A DNA stretch of 64,000 nucleotides from SVTX01 sp045602385 (GCA_045602385.1 JAZSBL010000010.1:26512-90511), one strand, 5' to 3'. Numbered from the stretch's first letter, positions 1 through 8,749 are shown. The notes: generated by a model not told the origin, from the letters alone. A program made the numbers and translations.

Positions 1-184
1 CGTATTTATATGAGCCTCCGGGGGTTGCTACCTTAACGAGATCAAGGTCCCTGATATCTCTTGATACCGTTGCCTGGGTTACCTTATATCCCTCCACGTT
101 AAGCATATCGATAAGATCATCCTGAGTGTTTATCTCGTATTTTGTGATAAGCTCAATGATTTTTTCCTGTCTTCCCTTTTTCAT
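1..184 (-). CDS. argR: Arginine repressor ArgR, N-terminal part (runs off window)
   Basis: Transcriptional regulator that, in characterised ArgR proteins, represses arginine biosynthesis and activates catabolism with arginine as co-repressor. The 61 visible residues are the winged-helix DNA-binding domain: a start MKKGRQEKI, an acidic helix, then the TQATVSRDIRDL recognition helix that is a hallmark of the family. The arginine-binding C-terminal domain lies beyond the left edge. The ATG at 184 is the only sensible start. nadK lies 16 bp upstream in the same direction, so both are probably co-transcribed; an argR next to nadK is common in Clostridia. Confidence 0.93.
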   Translation of the reverse strand, partial: MKKGRQEKIIELITKYEINTQDDLIDMLNVEGYKVTQATVSRDIRDLDLVKVATPGGSYKY

Positions 185-200
185 TCTTCATCTCCGAATT

Positions 201-1088
201 TTATTTAATATCATTCATTTTTTGTCTGAGTCTGTCGTAAAAGCTATACTCGTTAAGTCTTATAAAGCTGGTAACGAGCGGTGATCGGGTAACCTTTATT
301 CTCTCGCCTATCGCAAGCTCGTAATTCACTCTTCCGTCAACGGTCAAAAAGAGAGTTTTTTCTCGCGGGCAATTGTTCTTTATCTCGATATTCGCGCTGT
401 CCGAGAAGATAAGCGGTCTGGCGGTCAAGGAATGGGGGCATATGGGAGTGACGCAAAGACAATTCAGTCTTGGGTCAACTATTGCGCCTCCCGCCGCAAG
501 CGAATATGCGGTCGAGCCCGTAGGAGTTGAGATTATCATACCGTCCGAACGGTAATTTCCTATTGAAACTCCGCCCTCGTATAGCTCTGTATCAACTATT
601 CTTGAAATTGAACCGTTTGAAAGCACCGCGTCGTTAAGCGCGTATTCGTTCTTTCTTACACTTCCCTCTGTATTGATGATCTCAATGTTTATCATCGAGC
701 GTGTTTCGATCCTGTAATCTCCCGAAACGATCCTCTCAAGCTTGTCTATCTCGCCAAGCTCAAGCTCCGCCATATATCCGAGTCTGCCGAGGTTAAGACC
801 GAGTATATAGGTGCCGTGGGGTGCGGCGCGTCGCGCCGACTCCAGTATCGTTCCGTCACCGCCGAGAACGATCACCGCGTCAACGGCACTATACGCCTCC
901 TCAGCCTGAAGATAAGTAAACTCTATCTTGTTTTTATTGTGTCTGTAAAGTCTGTCCTTATTATAGAAAAGCGTACATATCTCACAACCGAGCCCCTTGA
1001 GCTTTTCGGCAACTCGCACAGCCGCGTTTGCCTTGTCATATATGTTGAAATTTGTGATTATAAGTACCTTCTTAATGGGTCTTTCCAT
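201..1088 (-). CDS. nadK: NAD kinase
   Basis: Phosphorylates NAD to NADP in the cytoplasm. The protein has 295 residues, the normal length for bacterial NAD kinases. The GGDGT nucleotide-binding motif is at about residues 76-80, a family NE motif appears as LNDAV near 150, and the conserved glycine-rich segment DGMIISTPTGSTAY lies around 180-195. It sits between tlyA and argR in a one-directional operon, the usual arrangement in Clostridia. The change of the NE glutamate to aspartate is conservative and seen in functional homologues as far as I know; I infer an active enzyme. Confidence 0.95.
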   Translation of the reverse strand: MERPIKKVLIITNFNIYDKANAAVRVAEKLKGLGCEICTLFYNKDRLYRHNKNKIEFTYLQAEEAYSAVDAVIVLGGDGTILESARRAAPHGTYILGLNLGRLGYMAELELGEIDKLERIVSGDYRIETRSMINIEIINTEGSVRKNEYALNDAVLSNGSISRIVDTELYEGGVSIGNYRSDGMIISTPTGSTAYSLAAGGAIVDPRLNCLCVTPICPHSLTARPLIFSDSANIEIKNNCPREKTLFLTVDGRVNYELAIGERIKVTRSPLVTSFIRLNEYSFYDRLRQKMNDIK

Positions 1089-1114
1089 GATATAGCCCTT
1101 CTTTTTTGATGTAG

Positions 1115-1894
1115 TTATCTCTTAGAGATCTCTCTGATCCCCATTTTATCATTTTTATTTTCAACCGGCTCGCCTACCCTTACAAAGCATGCGAGATATT
1201 CGCGGTTGCCATCCCCACCCTCTATGGGGGATGGGATAACACCTTGCGCGCAAAGTCCGTGCAGTCCGGCAGATTCAAGCACGCGCAATATTGCCGCCTC
1301 TCTGTCCTTTGCGTCCTTAACGATACCCTTTTTACCAAGCGCCTGCTTGCCCGCCTCAAACTGCGGCTTTATAAGCGAAATATAGACTCCGCCCTCCCGA
1401 AGTGTCCTTGCTACTCCGCCGTGCAAGAGCGTTTGAGATATAAACGATACGTCCATGACGGCTATGTCGAAAACACCAAAGTCCTCCGCCTTGAGCTCAC
1501 GGGCGTTATATCCCTCGATATTGGTAACTCTTTCGTCCTCCGCTATCTTGGCGTGGAGCTGTCCTCTGCCCGAATCGACACAATAAACGCTTGCCGCGCC
1601 GTTCTGCAAGAGGCAATCTGTAAATCCGCCTGTCGAAGCCCCGACGTCGATGCATCTTTTGCCTGCAACGTCAATATTGAACGCCGCAAGTGCCGCCTCA
1701 AGCTTAAGTCCGCCGCGGCTGACGTATTTATCGGTCTCTGTTATCTCTACCGTATGCTCCTCGCCCCATATCTCCTCAGAGGCCTTTTTGACTGTCTTTC
1801 CGTCGACAAGCACCTTGCCCTCCGAGATAAGCCTCGCGGCGCGAGTTCTGCTCTCAACAAAGCCGTATACGGTCAGAAAGCTGTCCGCTCTCAT
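1115..1894 (-). CDS. tlyA: TlyA family rRNA (cytidine-2'-O)-methyltransferase
   Basis: TlyA enzymes 2'-O-methylate cytidines in 16S and/or 23S rRNA; older annotations call them hemolysin A. The 259-aa protein starts with an S4 RNA-binding domain (about residues 1-60, with RAARLISEGKVLVDG) followed by an FtsJ-like Rossmann methyltransferase domain. The SAM motif CIDVGASTGGFTD is at about 80-93. Its start overlaps the stop of the DUF212 gene by 4 bp (ATGA type), implying translational coupling. The target cytidine cannot be read from the sequence. Confidence 0.93.
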   Translation of the reverse strand: MRADSFLTVYGFVESRTRAARLISEGKVLVDGKTVKKASEEIWGEEHTVEITETDKYVSRGGLKLEAALAAFNIDVAGKRCIDVGASTGGFTDCLLQNGAASVYCVDSGRGQLHAKIAEDERVTNIEGYNARELKAEDFGVFDIAVMDVSFISQTLLHGGVARTLREGGVYISLIKPQFEAGKQALGKKGIVKDAKDREAAILRVLESAGLHGLCAQGVIPSPIEGGDGNREYLACFVRVGEPVENKNDKMGIREISKR

Positions 1895-2379
1895 GCAAAC
1901 ACTCCAAATGCGGGAATAAGCGACATAAGAAGCGCAACGACAAGTCCTACTGCCGCGCCTGCGTATACCTGCAACGGAGTATGTCCCGCAAGCTCACTGA
2001 ACGCCTTTTGTGTATGCTCTACGTCCTTAGACTCCAAAAGCTCCTTGAAAATCATGTTGAGTGCCTTCGCATGCTCTCCGACCTGCCGTCTCATTCCCAT
2101 AGCGTCTCTTATTACTACCATGGCAAGGATAAAGCTTATTGCAAAATACCCCGATCCAAGTCCGTATTTAACACCGCAGGAGGTGAGAAGTCCGATTACC
2201 GCCGCAGTGTGCGACGAAGGCATTCCACCCGTTCCGAAAAGAAACTCGGTTACGGTAAATTTCTTTATTTTGAATATACCGGTTATCGCCTTAAGTATCT
2301 GGGCGACTACCCAGCCTGTTCCCGCGCTGACAAGACAGTAGTTTGTCGCCATGTCGCGCAATGCATTTAAAAATTCCAT
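1891..2379 (-). CDS. Divergent PAP2 family membrane protein (DUF212, YuiD-like)
   Basis: A 162-aa integral membrane protein. It carries the conserved signature GGMPSSHTAAV near residues 50-60, which resembles the PSxSxH motif of type 2 phosphatidic acid phosphatases, and a second conserved block RDAMGMRRQVGEHA. About four hydrophobic segments are visible. Homologues next to ispA and tlyA are frequent in Firmicutes, which suggests a role in polyprenyl-phosphate or lipid phosphate metabolism, but no reaction is established that I know of. The start at 2379 is preceded by an AGGA ribosome binding site. Confidence 0.85.
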   Translation of the reverse strand: MEFLNALRDMATNYCLVSAGTGWVVAQILKAITGIFKIKKFTVTEFLFGTGGMPSSHTAAVIGLLTSCGVKYGLGSGYFAISFILAMVVIRDAMGMRRQVGEHAKALNMIFKELLESKDVEHTQKAFSELAGHTPLQVYAGAAVGLVVALLMSLIPAFGVFA

Positions 2380-2397
2380 TTTATAAATTCCTTTATC

Positions 2398-3300
2398 TTA
2401 TTTTGTCCTGTCGCACAAAAATCCGGCAAGACCTACAAGCCTCTCCGAGCCCTCGATATCCTTAATCGCCGCGATCGCATCATCGGTCAATTTTTCGGCA
2501 TAGGCGCGCGCCTCGTCTACTGTAAAGAAGCTCATAAACGTGGTCTTGTTTTTATCCTTGTCGGAGCCGATGCGCTTTCCAAGCTCCTCGTCAGTTGAGG
2601 TTACGTCAAGTATATCGTCTGTTACCTGGAATGCAAGTCCTATCATCTGTGCAAACGCGGTAAGCTTCTCGGTCATCTCGCTATTGGGAGCATAGCCCGC
2701 GGCAAGCGCACCAAGCTGTGCGGACACGCATATCATTGCGCCTGTCTTACCCATATGCAGCTCAACAAGCTGCTTTTCGTCAAGCTTGTGGCTCTCGCCG
2801 TATATGTCCATGACCTGACCCTTTATCATTCCGTAGCTTCCTGCCGCTCCCGCGAGAAGCGCAACGGCAGCAGCCGCGCAATCTCCCGTAACGTGGGGAT
2901 TCATTGCGCATACCGCAAAGGCATCTGTGAGAAGTCCGTCTCCCGCCAACGTGGCATATGCCTCGCCGTAGACCTTGTGGTTTGTGGGCTTGCCGCGTCT
3001 TAAGTCGTCGTTATCCATACAAGGCAGGTCGTCGTGGATAAGCGAGTATGTATGCACCATCTCCACGGCGCACGCAAAGGGCAACGCAGCCTCTGTTTTG
3101 CCGCCAAGCAATCTGCAAGACTCAAGCACGAGCGCAGCTCTTACTCTCTTTCCGCCCGAAAGAAGGCTATACCGTTCCGCCTCGTAAAGCACGGATGTGA
3201 TGCCCCCCTCTTCGGGATATATCTTTTCAAGCTCCGGAGTGACCGCCTTGACAGATTCATCAAGTACCTCCAAAGCGAGCTTTTTATCATATTTAAGCAT
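2398..3300 (-). CDS. ispA: Polyprenyl synthetase (farnesyl/geranyl diphosphate synthase)
   Basis: Condenses isopentenyl diphosphate with allylic diphosphates to make C15-C20 precursors of undecaprenyl phosphate and quinones. The 300-aa protein shows the first aspartate-rich motif DDLPCMDND at about 84-92, the adjacent RRGKPTNH block, and the second aspartate-rich motif QVTDDILD near 228-235. Length and motifs fit short-chain bacterial FPP synthases. It lies 15 bp from xseB in the conserved xseA-xseB-ispA order. The precise chain length made is not determinable here. Confidence 0.93.
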   Translation of the reverse strand: MLKYDKKLALEVLDESVKAVTPELEKIYPEEGGITSVLYEAERYSLLSGGKRVRAALVLESCRLLGGKTEAALPFACAVEMVHTYSLIHDDLPCMDNDDLRRGKPTNHKVYGEAYATLAGDGLLTDAFAVCAMNPHVTGDCAAAAVALLAGAAGSYGMIKGQVMDIYGESHKLDEKQLVELHMGKTGAMICVSAQLGALAAGYAPNSEMTEKLTAFAQMIGLAFQVTDDILDVTSTDEELGKRIGSDKDKNKTTFMSFFTVDEARAYAEKLTDDAIAAIKDIEGSERLVGLAGFLCDRTK

Positions 3301-3315
3301 TGTTCTACCTCTTAT

Positions 3316-3561
3316 TCAGGAATTGAAGGTGCCTTCGGGAACATCGGCTATCTCTATTTCGCCGTCCTTACCCTGCTGCAATATTCTTATTTTTCTCTTT
3401 GCCGCCTCAAGCTCCTCGGAGCATTTTGCGACAAGTCCTATGCCCTCCTCATAAAGCTTTAAGGACTTATCAAGCGGGAGCTTTTCCTCCTCCATCTCCT
3501 TGACTATCTCCTCAAGTCTTATCATACAGGACTCTATATCGGTCTTTTTTCTTTCCGCCAT
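3316..3561 (-). CDS. xseB: Exodeoxyribonuclease VII small subunit
   Basis: Small subunit of the ExoVII nuclease, which degrades single-stranded DNA into oligonucleotides in repair and recombination. The 81-aa protein has the family core ESCMIRLEEIVKEMEE followed by LPLDKSLKLYEEGI, an antiparallel helical hairpin, and a charged tail. It begins 2 bp after the stop of xseA, consistent with coupled production of the two subunits. Confidence 0.93.
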   Translation of the reverse strand: MAERKKTDIESCMIRLEEIVKEMEEEKLPLDKSLKLYEEGIGLVAKCSEELEAAKRKIRILQQGKDGEIEIADVPEGTFNS

Positions 3562-3563
3562 AT

Positions 3564-4793
3564 TTATTTTCCCTCATTTCCCTTTTTTATTCGTTTCTCG
3601 GTCACACTTGCCGAAAGCTCTCCGTCATACAGCTTAACCGTGACGGCATCGCCCTCGTTCACATCATTAACAGAGGAAACCAGCCTTCCCTCCGCATCCT
3701 CCACCACGCTGTATCCGTGTGAAAGCACCGACAATGGATTTGCCGCTTCAAGGCGTGTGCAGATCATTCTGAAATCTGCCTCTACCCTCTCCATCTTGCT
3801 CCTTTGCGCAGAATCAAGTCTGTTTTTAAGCACGGTCAGCGCGCTCTCCTTCTCTCCAAGCCTTCGCATTGGAGAATGAAGCTCAACGCTCTTTTTCATT
3901 ACCTCAAGAGAGCTATCAAGCTTATTTATCTTCCTTGCAATGGCATTGTCACTATTCCCCTTGAGCGTTCTCACTCGATTGAGCAGCTCCGCCGTATCGG
4001 GAAATGCCAGCTCTGCCGCCGCAGACGGCGTTGGAGCGCGAAGGTCTGCCACAAAATCGCATATCGTAAAGTCAGTCTCATGTCCGACTGCCGATATGAC
4101 AGGTACATCCGACTCGGCTATCGTGCGTGCCAGGGTCTCGTCATTAAAGCACCAGAGGTCCTCCGCAGAGCCGCCTCCGCGACCGATAATGATGACGTCG
4201 ACCTTATGTCTGTTATTAAAAAACAGTATTCCGCCCGTAAGGCTTCTCGGCGCAAGCTCGCCCTGAACGTAGGACGGATAGATGATTATCTCTGTCCCGG
4301 GACACCGTCTGCCCGACACGTTGATAATGTCGTGGAGCGCCGCCCCCGAAGCCGAGGTTATTACTCCGACACTCTGCGGAAACTTTGGGATAGGCTTTTT
4401 TCTTGCAGGGTCGAAAAGTCCCTCTCCGGACAGCTTTCTCTTTAATTGTTCAAACGCAACCGCAAGCGCGCCCGCGCCGTCGGGCTGCATATCGTCGATT
4501 ATTATCTGACAATCCCCACTTACCGTATATGAAGATATTTTTCCGTGGACGACTACCTTCATGCCGCTCTCGGGCATAAACTTCAGTCTTGCCGCACTGA
4601 AGCGGAACATTACCGCGCGCAACGACGAGCTCTCGTCCTTAAGTGAGAAATACATATGTCCCGACGAATAATTGCTCTTGAGGTTGGATATTTCTCCGCG
4701 GAGATACACGCTTTGCAAGACCGGACTTGATTCAAGCGTCATCTTTATATATTCATTTAACTGTGTAACGCTGAATACCGCCTTATCCTGCAT
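3564..4793 (-). CDS. xseA: Exodeoxyribonuclease VII large subunit
   Basis: Catalytic subunit of ExoVII. The 409-aa protein has an N-terminal OB-fold (about residues 5-100, with VYLRGEISNLK), then the exonuclease VII domain with the conserved stretches GVITSASGAALHDI and IIIGRGGGSAEDLWCFND, and VGHETDFTICDFVADLRAPTPSAAAE. A predicted helical/coiled region follows from about 280. The start at 4793 is supported by AGGAG 6 nt upstream. It is adjacent to the M22 protein gene, with a 10-bp gap. Confidence 0.95.
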   Translation of the reverse strand: MQDKAVFSVTQLNEYIKMTLESSPVLQSVYLRGEISNLKSNYSSGHMYFSLKDESSSLRAVMFRFSAARLKFMPESGMKVVVHGKISSYTVSGDCQIIIDDMQPDGAGALAVAFEQLKRKLSGEGLFDPARKKPIPKFPQSVGVITSASGAALHDIINVSGRRCPGTEIIIYPSYVQGELAPRSLTGGILFFNNRHKVDVIIIGRGGGSAEDLWCFNDETLARTIAESDVPVISAVGHETDFTICDFVADLRAPTPSAAAELAFPDTAELLNRVRTLKGNSDNAIARKINKLDSSLEVMKKSVELHSPMRRLGEKESALTVLKNRLDSAQRSKMERVEADFRMICTRLEAANPLSVLSHGYSVVEDAEGRLVSSVNDVNEGDAVTVKLYDGELSASVTEKRIKKGNEGK

Positions 4794-4803
4794 GGCTATC
4801 TCC

Positions 4804-5763
4804 TTATAATTTATTCTTCAGGTGCGCTTTTCTTGTCAGGAGCGCTATCCCCGCGGCGTTATCCGCCGAAAACTCGGGCTCCGAGAAATATACGTTTCCA
4901 AGCCCCGACAGTCTTTTCGCTATGCGCTTATTGCTCATAACTCCGCCTGCGAAGATAACCGGAATATTACCGTATTGCTCGCGCAGGTTTTCGCTGAGCT
5001 TATAGAGCGTGTCCGCGATAAAATCAAAGCAAAACGCGCTTGTTATCGCTTTATCTCCGCTTTCGCCGTATTTCTTTGCGGCAAGGTTTTCAAGGCCCGA
5101 CAAATTACATTCAAGTCCGTGTACCGACACTCGGCTCTTTTGATACGGAATCTCTGCGCAAAGGGCTTCCATCTCTCTGCCGCATGGGAATCTAAGTCCC
5201 ATCATAACGCCGGTTCTGTCTATCGCCTGACCCGCGTTCATATCCTGCGTGCCGCCAATAAGGTCTATTTTCATTCCGTCGGCCGTGGGTGTGACGAGCA
5301 GAAGCTCGGTCGTGCCGCCCGACACGTGGAATGCTGCGAAGGGCTCATTTTTGCAAAGTAGCTCGGTCTGACCCGACGAATAAAGCGCCGCCATTATATG
5401 ACCGTCCTGGTGCGAGAAGCGATACCTCTCACACTGCCGTACCGCGCCTATACTCTCCGCCGCCGCAACACCTGACAAAAAGCAAGGCATATACGAGCCT
5501 TCAACGCTTCTCGGTGTCGCCGAGCATCCTACCGCGACTATCTCGCCGCGATCCTCAGCCTTGAGATACTCCCCAAGAGCGCCCATTATCTCAGGCAGGT
5601 TCTTGGTGTGGGCAAAGAGCGCGTCGCTCTGCCTAAGTCCTCGCTCCCCCTCTTTAACGGGCAACAGCTTTTTGAGGTTGAGTATCACCTTGCCGTCCGC
5701 ATCACAAAGCGCGGCGCTTGTCGTATAGTTGCTGGTGTCTATGCCCAGATAAAGCTCAGGCAT
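4804..5763 (-). CDS. M22-family TsaD/Kae1 paralogue
   Basis: A 319-aa actin-fold ATPase of the Gcp/TsaD superfamily. The phosphate-binding segment GIDTSNYTTSAAL is at the N-terminus and the HxxxH metal motif is present in SHQDGHIMAAL near residues 125-130. Family knowledge: true TsaD makes the t6A tRNA modification; Clostridia often carry a second, shorter paralogue encoded between nusB and xseA that is commonly labelled O-sialoglycoprotein endopeptidase, and whose role is not settled. Location here matches that paralogue rather than tsaD. The start overlaps the end of nusB by 8 bp. Confidence 0.82.
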   Translation of the reverse strand: MPELYLGIDTSNYTTSAALCDADGKVILNLKKLLPVKEGERGLRQSDALFAHTKNLPEIMGALGEYLKAEDRGEIVAVGCSATPRSVEGSYMPCFLSGVAAAESIGAVRQCERYRFSHQDGHIMAALYSSGQTELLCKNEPFAAFHVSGGTTELLLVTPTADGMKIDLIGGTQDMNAGQAIDRTGVMMGLRFPCGREMEALCAEIPYQKSRVSVHGLECNLSGLENLAAKKYGESGDKAITSAFCFDFIADTLYKLSENLREQYGNIPVIFAGGVMSNKRIAKRLSGLGNVYFSEPEFSADNAAGIALLTRKAHLKNKL

Positions 5764-6244
5764 TTTCGCTGTTTTCCTCTGCGGGCTCTTTATTTAGTGT
5801 AGCCGCGAGCTGTTCGATATACGCCTTTACGTCCTTGCCGTCAATGTCCTTGAAAAGTCCGGAAAGTACTCCGTTTACAAACTGCTTGGACTTATCCTCA
5901 CCGTACTTTACCGCAAACTCTACCGCCTGGCTTATCGAGATATTGGGATGTATGTCGTCTATAAAGAGCATCTCGTAGATCGCAACACGCAAGATCGTCC
6001 TTGAGACCTTGGAGAGTCTGTCCGCCTTCCAGCCCTTTGAATATCTGCCGATGACCGCATCGATAAGCTCTGCGCGGGTTATAACACCGAAGAACGTGCT
6101 CTTGATATAGCTGTCCGCGGGAATATCTCTGTCGGCGCATGCAAGATCATATATCTCGGTGGGATTCTCTCCTGCCTTGAACTCGGTCTCAAAAAGCAGA
6201 CCGATAAGTATATCTCTTGCTTCTTTTCTAGATAACTTTGCCAT
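5756..6244 (-). CDS. nusB: Transcription antitermination factor NusB
   Basis: RNA-binding factor that acts with NusE (S10) at boxA sites during rRNA transcription. The 162-aa protein is fully helical in appearance; conserved pieces are the N-terminal RKEARDILIGLLF and the C-terminal LSKVSRTILRVAIYEMLF and VNGVLSGL blocks. I chose the ATG at 6244 over an upstream in-frame start because GGAGG lies 7 nt before it and the family begins there. It is the first gene of the large minus-strand operon; a consensus promoter lies just upstream. Confidence 0.95.
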   Translation of the reverse strand: MAKLSRKEARDILIGLLFETEFKAGENPTEIYDLACADRDIPADSYIKSTFFGVITRAELIDAVIGRYSKGWKADRLSKVSRTILRVAIYEMLFIDDIHPNISISQAVEFAVKYGEDKSKQFVNGVLSGLFKDIDGKDVKAYIEQLAATLNKEPAEENSENA

Positions 6245-6306
6245 ATGTTTCCTCCATCTGATGGCGTATGCTGTCCGCCAATATGCAAAAATAGTCAATC
6301 ATATTT

Positions 6307-6335
6307 ATTATACATAATATTAATATAAATGTCAA
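6307..6335 (-). promoter_or_regulatory. Sigma-A promoter for the nusB operon
   Basis: On the minus strand TTGACA (6330-6335) and TATAAT (6307-6312) are separated by exactly 17 bp, a perfect consensus. It points at nusB, 60 bp away, and probably drives the nusB-to-argR gene run. Confidence 0.88.
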
Positions 6336-6415
6336 GAAGTTATACAAGAAAAGCACGAGAAAAATGTATGAATATTCATTTGTTTTTCTCTTTTGTCCAA
6401 AATTTGCCGAGGGGC

Positions 6416-6444
6416 TTGAAATGATCGATTTTTTTTGATATAAT
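6416..6444 (+). promoter_or_regulatory. Sigma-A promoter for the plus-strand pair
   Basis: TTGAAA (6416-6421), 17-bp spacer, TATAAT (6439-6444). It is divergent from the nusB promoter and drives the membrane protein and SGNH-fold genes that follow. Confidence 0.85.
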
Positions 6445-6488
6445 ATGAGGGTAGATAAATTTCGTTTAAAAGGACACAAATAAAAGCT

Positions 6489-6938
6489 ATGAACGTATTT
6501 AAAAAGATCATCTCAAAGGGCGCGGTCATCTATACCGCGGGCTCTTTATGCATATTGCTCTTTTCCCTTTTAGTTCCCGAGAACACGATGGATAAGGTGC
6601 TTTTGCCCACCCCATTTCTTATGTTTGCGGCATATGCCTTTGTAATCTCGCTTGGTGACCTGCCATACCTTACCGGCAAATGTTCCACCGCCGTCTCGCG
6701 CGCAATTCACGCGGCGTGCTATAACGTGGGTTTCTTCTGCTTTATGCTCTTGTGCAACATGAGCCTCAGCACGTCGGTAATCGCAACGGTAATATTTGCT
6801 TTTATCTATACAGTAGCGGTAGTTTTGGCAGGACTTTGCAAAAAGAAGCTCTCCCCCCAAAAAAAGACAGGCACATACGCTAAGGGAATGGTCGAGAAGT
6901 CCAAGCCCCAGCCCAAGTATACAAATCGCTTTTCATAA
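6489..6938 (+). CDS. Four-helix integral membrane protein of unknown function
   Basis: A 149-aa protein that I do not recognise with certainty. Four hydrophobic segments are visible (roughly residues 11-30, 38-58, 72-92 and 95-117), followed by a lysine-rich cytoplasmic-type tail. The general look, with a short N-terminal amphipathic stretch and conserved proline-containing loops, is reminiscent of DUF3021-type small membrane proteins, but that is a guess. A consensus promoter is 45 bp upstream; the ribosome binding site AAAAGGA is unusually far (about 14 nt) from the ATG. It is followed 15 bp later by the SGNH-fold gene, so the pair is probably one transcript. Confidence 0.6.
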   Translation: MNVFKKIISKGAVIYTAGSLCILLFSLLVPENTMDKVLLPTPFLMFAAYAFVISLGDLPYLTGKCSTAVSRAIHAACYNVGFFCFMLLCNMSLSTSVIATVIFAFIYTVAVVLAGLCKKKLSPQKKTGTYAKGMVEKSKPQPKYTNRFS

Positions 6939-6953
6939 GGGATAAGCATTTAT

Positions 6954-7727
6954 ATGAAGAACTTTAACAAGATCATAACGCTTCTTATAGCCATTATTGC
7001 AGTTTTGACGATAGCCTGCGCGGTAAGCGTGGTTACAATATGCATAAGCGGCGCGAAGCCGGATATCTATACCTCTAAGGGCATCTCAGCCAAGGGAAAT
7101 TCGGGCGCGGAGCTTTCGGAAAGCTTTGACTACGGTGATGGGTATATAAAGAATATTATTTTTGTCGGCGACAAGACTATCTCGCCTATTTCAAACGTTT
7201 ATACCGATCTGCTAAAGAGTCAGGTATGGACCGCCGCTGACGGCTCCCTCCCCCTTGACAACAACCTGAAAACAGTTGCGGTAATTCATTCGGATGACGA
7301 AAAAGGAAGCTCCATTCCCTCTGCCGCCGAGCTATACAAGCCGCAGTACATAATCATCACGGTAGGTATTGAAAACGGGGTTGCATACTGCAACGAGGAA
7401 AAGTTCAAGGAGTACTATAAGGAGCTTATCGTAGCGATCAAAGAGACATCTCCCGACACAAAGATCATGCTTCAGTCGATATTCCCTATATCAAAGAAGG
7501 CTGCTAAGGATAATCCCAATATTTCAAACGACAGGATTGACAGGGCGAATAAGTGGATACTTGACGTCTGCGAGGAATCCTCGGTCAAATTTCTGAACAC
7601 CTCATCCGCGCTCAAGGACAGTGCGGGCTACCTTGCCGCCGAGTACGACTCGGGTGACGGAATAACCCTTAACGCCGACGGATACAAGGCAATGGTCGAG
7701 TACATAAGAACACACGGATATAAATAA
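6954..7727 (+). CDS. Secreted/anchored SGNH-hydrolase-fold protein, probably catalytically inactive
   Basis: A 257-aa protein with an N-terminal membrane anchor or signal segment (about residues 7-30) and an extracytoplasmic SGNH/GDSL-like domain. The domain outline is recognisable: block I is FVGDKT where active members have GDS; the block III region reads TVGIENGV instead of a GxND motif; the last block reads DGITLNADGY where active members have DxxH. Thus the nucleophilic serine and the catalytic histidine are both absent. I infer a binding or structural role rather than esterase activity. It follows the membrane protein gene by 15 bp and ends before a strong terminator. Confidence 0.7.
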   Translation: MKNFNKIITLLIAIIAVLTIACAVSVVTICISGAKPDIYTSKGISAKGNSGAELSESFDYGDGYIKNIIFVGDKTISPISNVYTDLLKSQVWTAADGSLPLDNNLKTVAVIHSDDEKGSSIPSAAELYKPQYIIITVGIENGVAYCNEEKFKEYYKELIVAIKETSPDTKIMLQSIFPISKKAAKDNPNISNDRIDRANKWILDVCEESSVKFLNTSSALKDSAGYLAAEYDSGDGITLNADGYKAMVEYIRTHGYK

Positions 7728-7734
7728 CAAAATG

Positions 7735-7763
7735 CCCCGACACGGCGTGTCGGGGTTTATTTT
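7735..7763. terminator. Bidirectional intrinsic terminator
   Basis: A 9-bp perfect stem (7735-7743 with 7747-7755, three-base loop) followed by a T-rich tract. It separates the convergent SGNH-fold and radical SAM genes. Confidence 0.9.
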
Positions 7764-8727
7764 ATTTGAAATAATTTTTGCCTTGGTAAAGATCCTTTTC
7801 GTACATTTTCTTGTCGATGTTGTTTATAACAACGGTCTTTTTTCTGCTCCAATCGGGGGCTAAAAGCTCGCTTTGCATTCCGTCTCCGGTAAGCCGTCCT
7901 ATAACCGTATCGGGTGGCAGATAGGTCAGCGCCTCGGCTACCGTATCAACGTAGTCCTCCATTGTCATGGGCGTATATTCGCCGCTTAGATACATATCTG
8001 CCATCGCCGTGTTTTTTATAACGTGTAGCAGGTGTATTTTTACCTGCTCCGGCTTAAGCGATGCGACGTCACGCACTGTTTTCATCATCGCCTCTCTGTC
8101 CTCTCCGGGCAGACCGAAAATGATATGCACACAGATATTTATCTTATTGGATGCTTGGCGCAATTTCCTATATCCCGCGAGGAAGTCCTCATGGTTGTGC
8201 CCTCTGTTTATCCGTCTTGCGGTGTCATCGTTTGAGGACTGAAGCCCAAGCTCTACGGTGAGCATCGTTCTCTCGGCAAGAGCGCAAAGATAGCCCACGA
8301 CGTCGTCCTCAAGGCAATCTGCGCGCGTGGCGATATTGATGCCTACGACGCCATCCTTTTTCATTACGGGCTCTATCTTTTCACGTATTATCTCAAGGGG
8401 AGCATAGGTGTTCGTATGCGCCTGAAAATACGGGATATATTTGTCGGTCTTCCACTTCGACGAAAGCTGCGATTTGACTATCTCAAACTGCTCCTCGGTC
8501 GGGATAACGCTCTCCTGCGCAAAGTCCCCGCTGCCTCTGGGCGAGCAATAAATACAGCCGCCGTGGGCACATTTTCCGTCGATATTCGGACAGGTAAATC
8601 CTGCGTCTATCGGTATTTTCATACACTTTGAGCCAAATGTGCGACGAAGATAATAATCGTACGTATAATACCTTTTATTCGTGTCGCTGTTTGGGTAAGG
8701 ATTTTTGCTTACCTGTGTTTCCTTCAT
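7762..8727 (-). CDS. Radical SAM protein, TIGR01212 family (YtqA-like)
   Basis: A 321-aa radical SAM enzyme. The cluster-binding cysteines occur as CAHGGCIYC near residues 53-61, a spacing variant typical of TIGR01212, after the conserved GFTCPNIDG. Other family blocks are GLQSSNDDTARRINRGH and FGLPGED. The chemical role of the family is not firmly known; Elp3-like tRNA modification has been suggested by similarity. I prefer the ATG at 8727 to an upstream TTG at 8751: the ATG has GGAG 11 nt before it, while the TTG falls inside a terminator hairpin. Convergent with the SGNH-fold gene. Confidence 0.85.
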   Translation of the reverse strand: MKETQVSKNPYPNSDTNKRYYTYDYYLRRTFGSKCMKIPIDAGFTCPNIDGKCAHGGCIYCSPRGSGDFAQESVIPTEEQFEIVKSQLSSKWKTDKYIPYFQAHTNTYAPLEIIREKIEPVMKKDGVVGINIATRADCLEDDVVGYLCALAERTMLTVELGLQSSNDDTARRINRGHNHEDFLAGYRKLRQASNKINICVHIIFGLPGEDREAMMKTVRDVASLKPEQVKIHLLHVIKNTAMADMYLSGEYTPMTMEDYVDTVAEALTYLPPDTVIGRLTGDGMQSELLAPDWSRKKTVVINNIDKKMYEKDLYQGKNYFK

Positions 8728-8749
8728 TTTGTGTTTTTCTCCGTTAAAC

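Noticed and set aside
1244..2341. Long plus-strand open frame of 365 codons
   Set aside because: It lies antisense to tlyA and the DUF212 gene, has no ribosome binding site and no recognisable protein features. It is a by-product of codon bias.
4804..5763. Assignment as the true tsaD
   Set aside because: Short length and the nusB-xseA location fit the M22 paralogue of Clostridia; without the rest of the genome I cannot call it tsaD.
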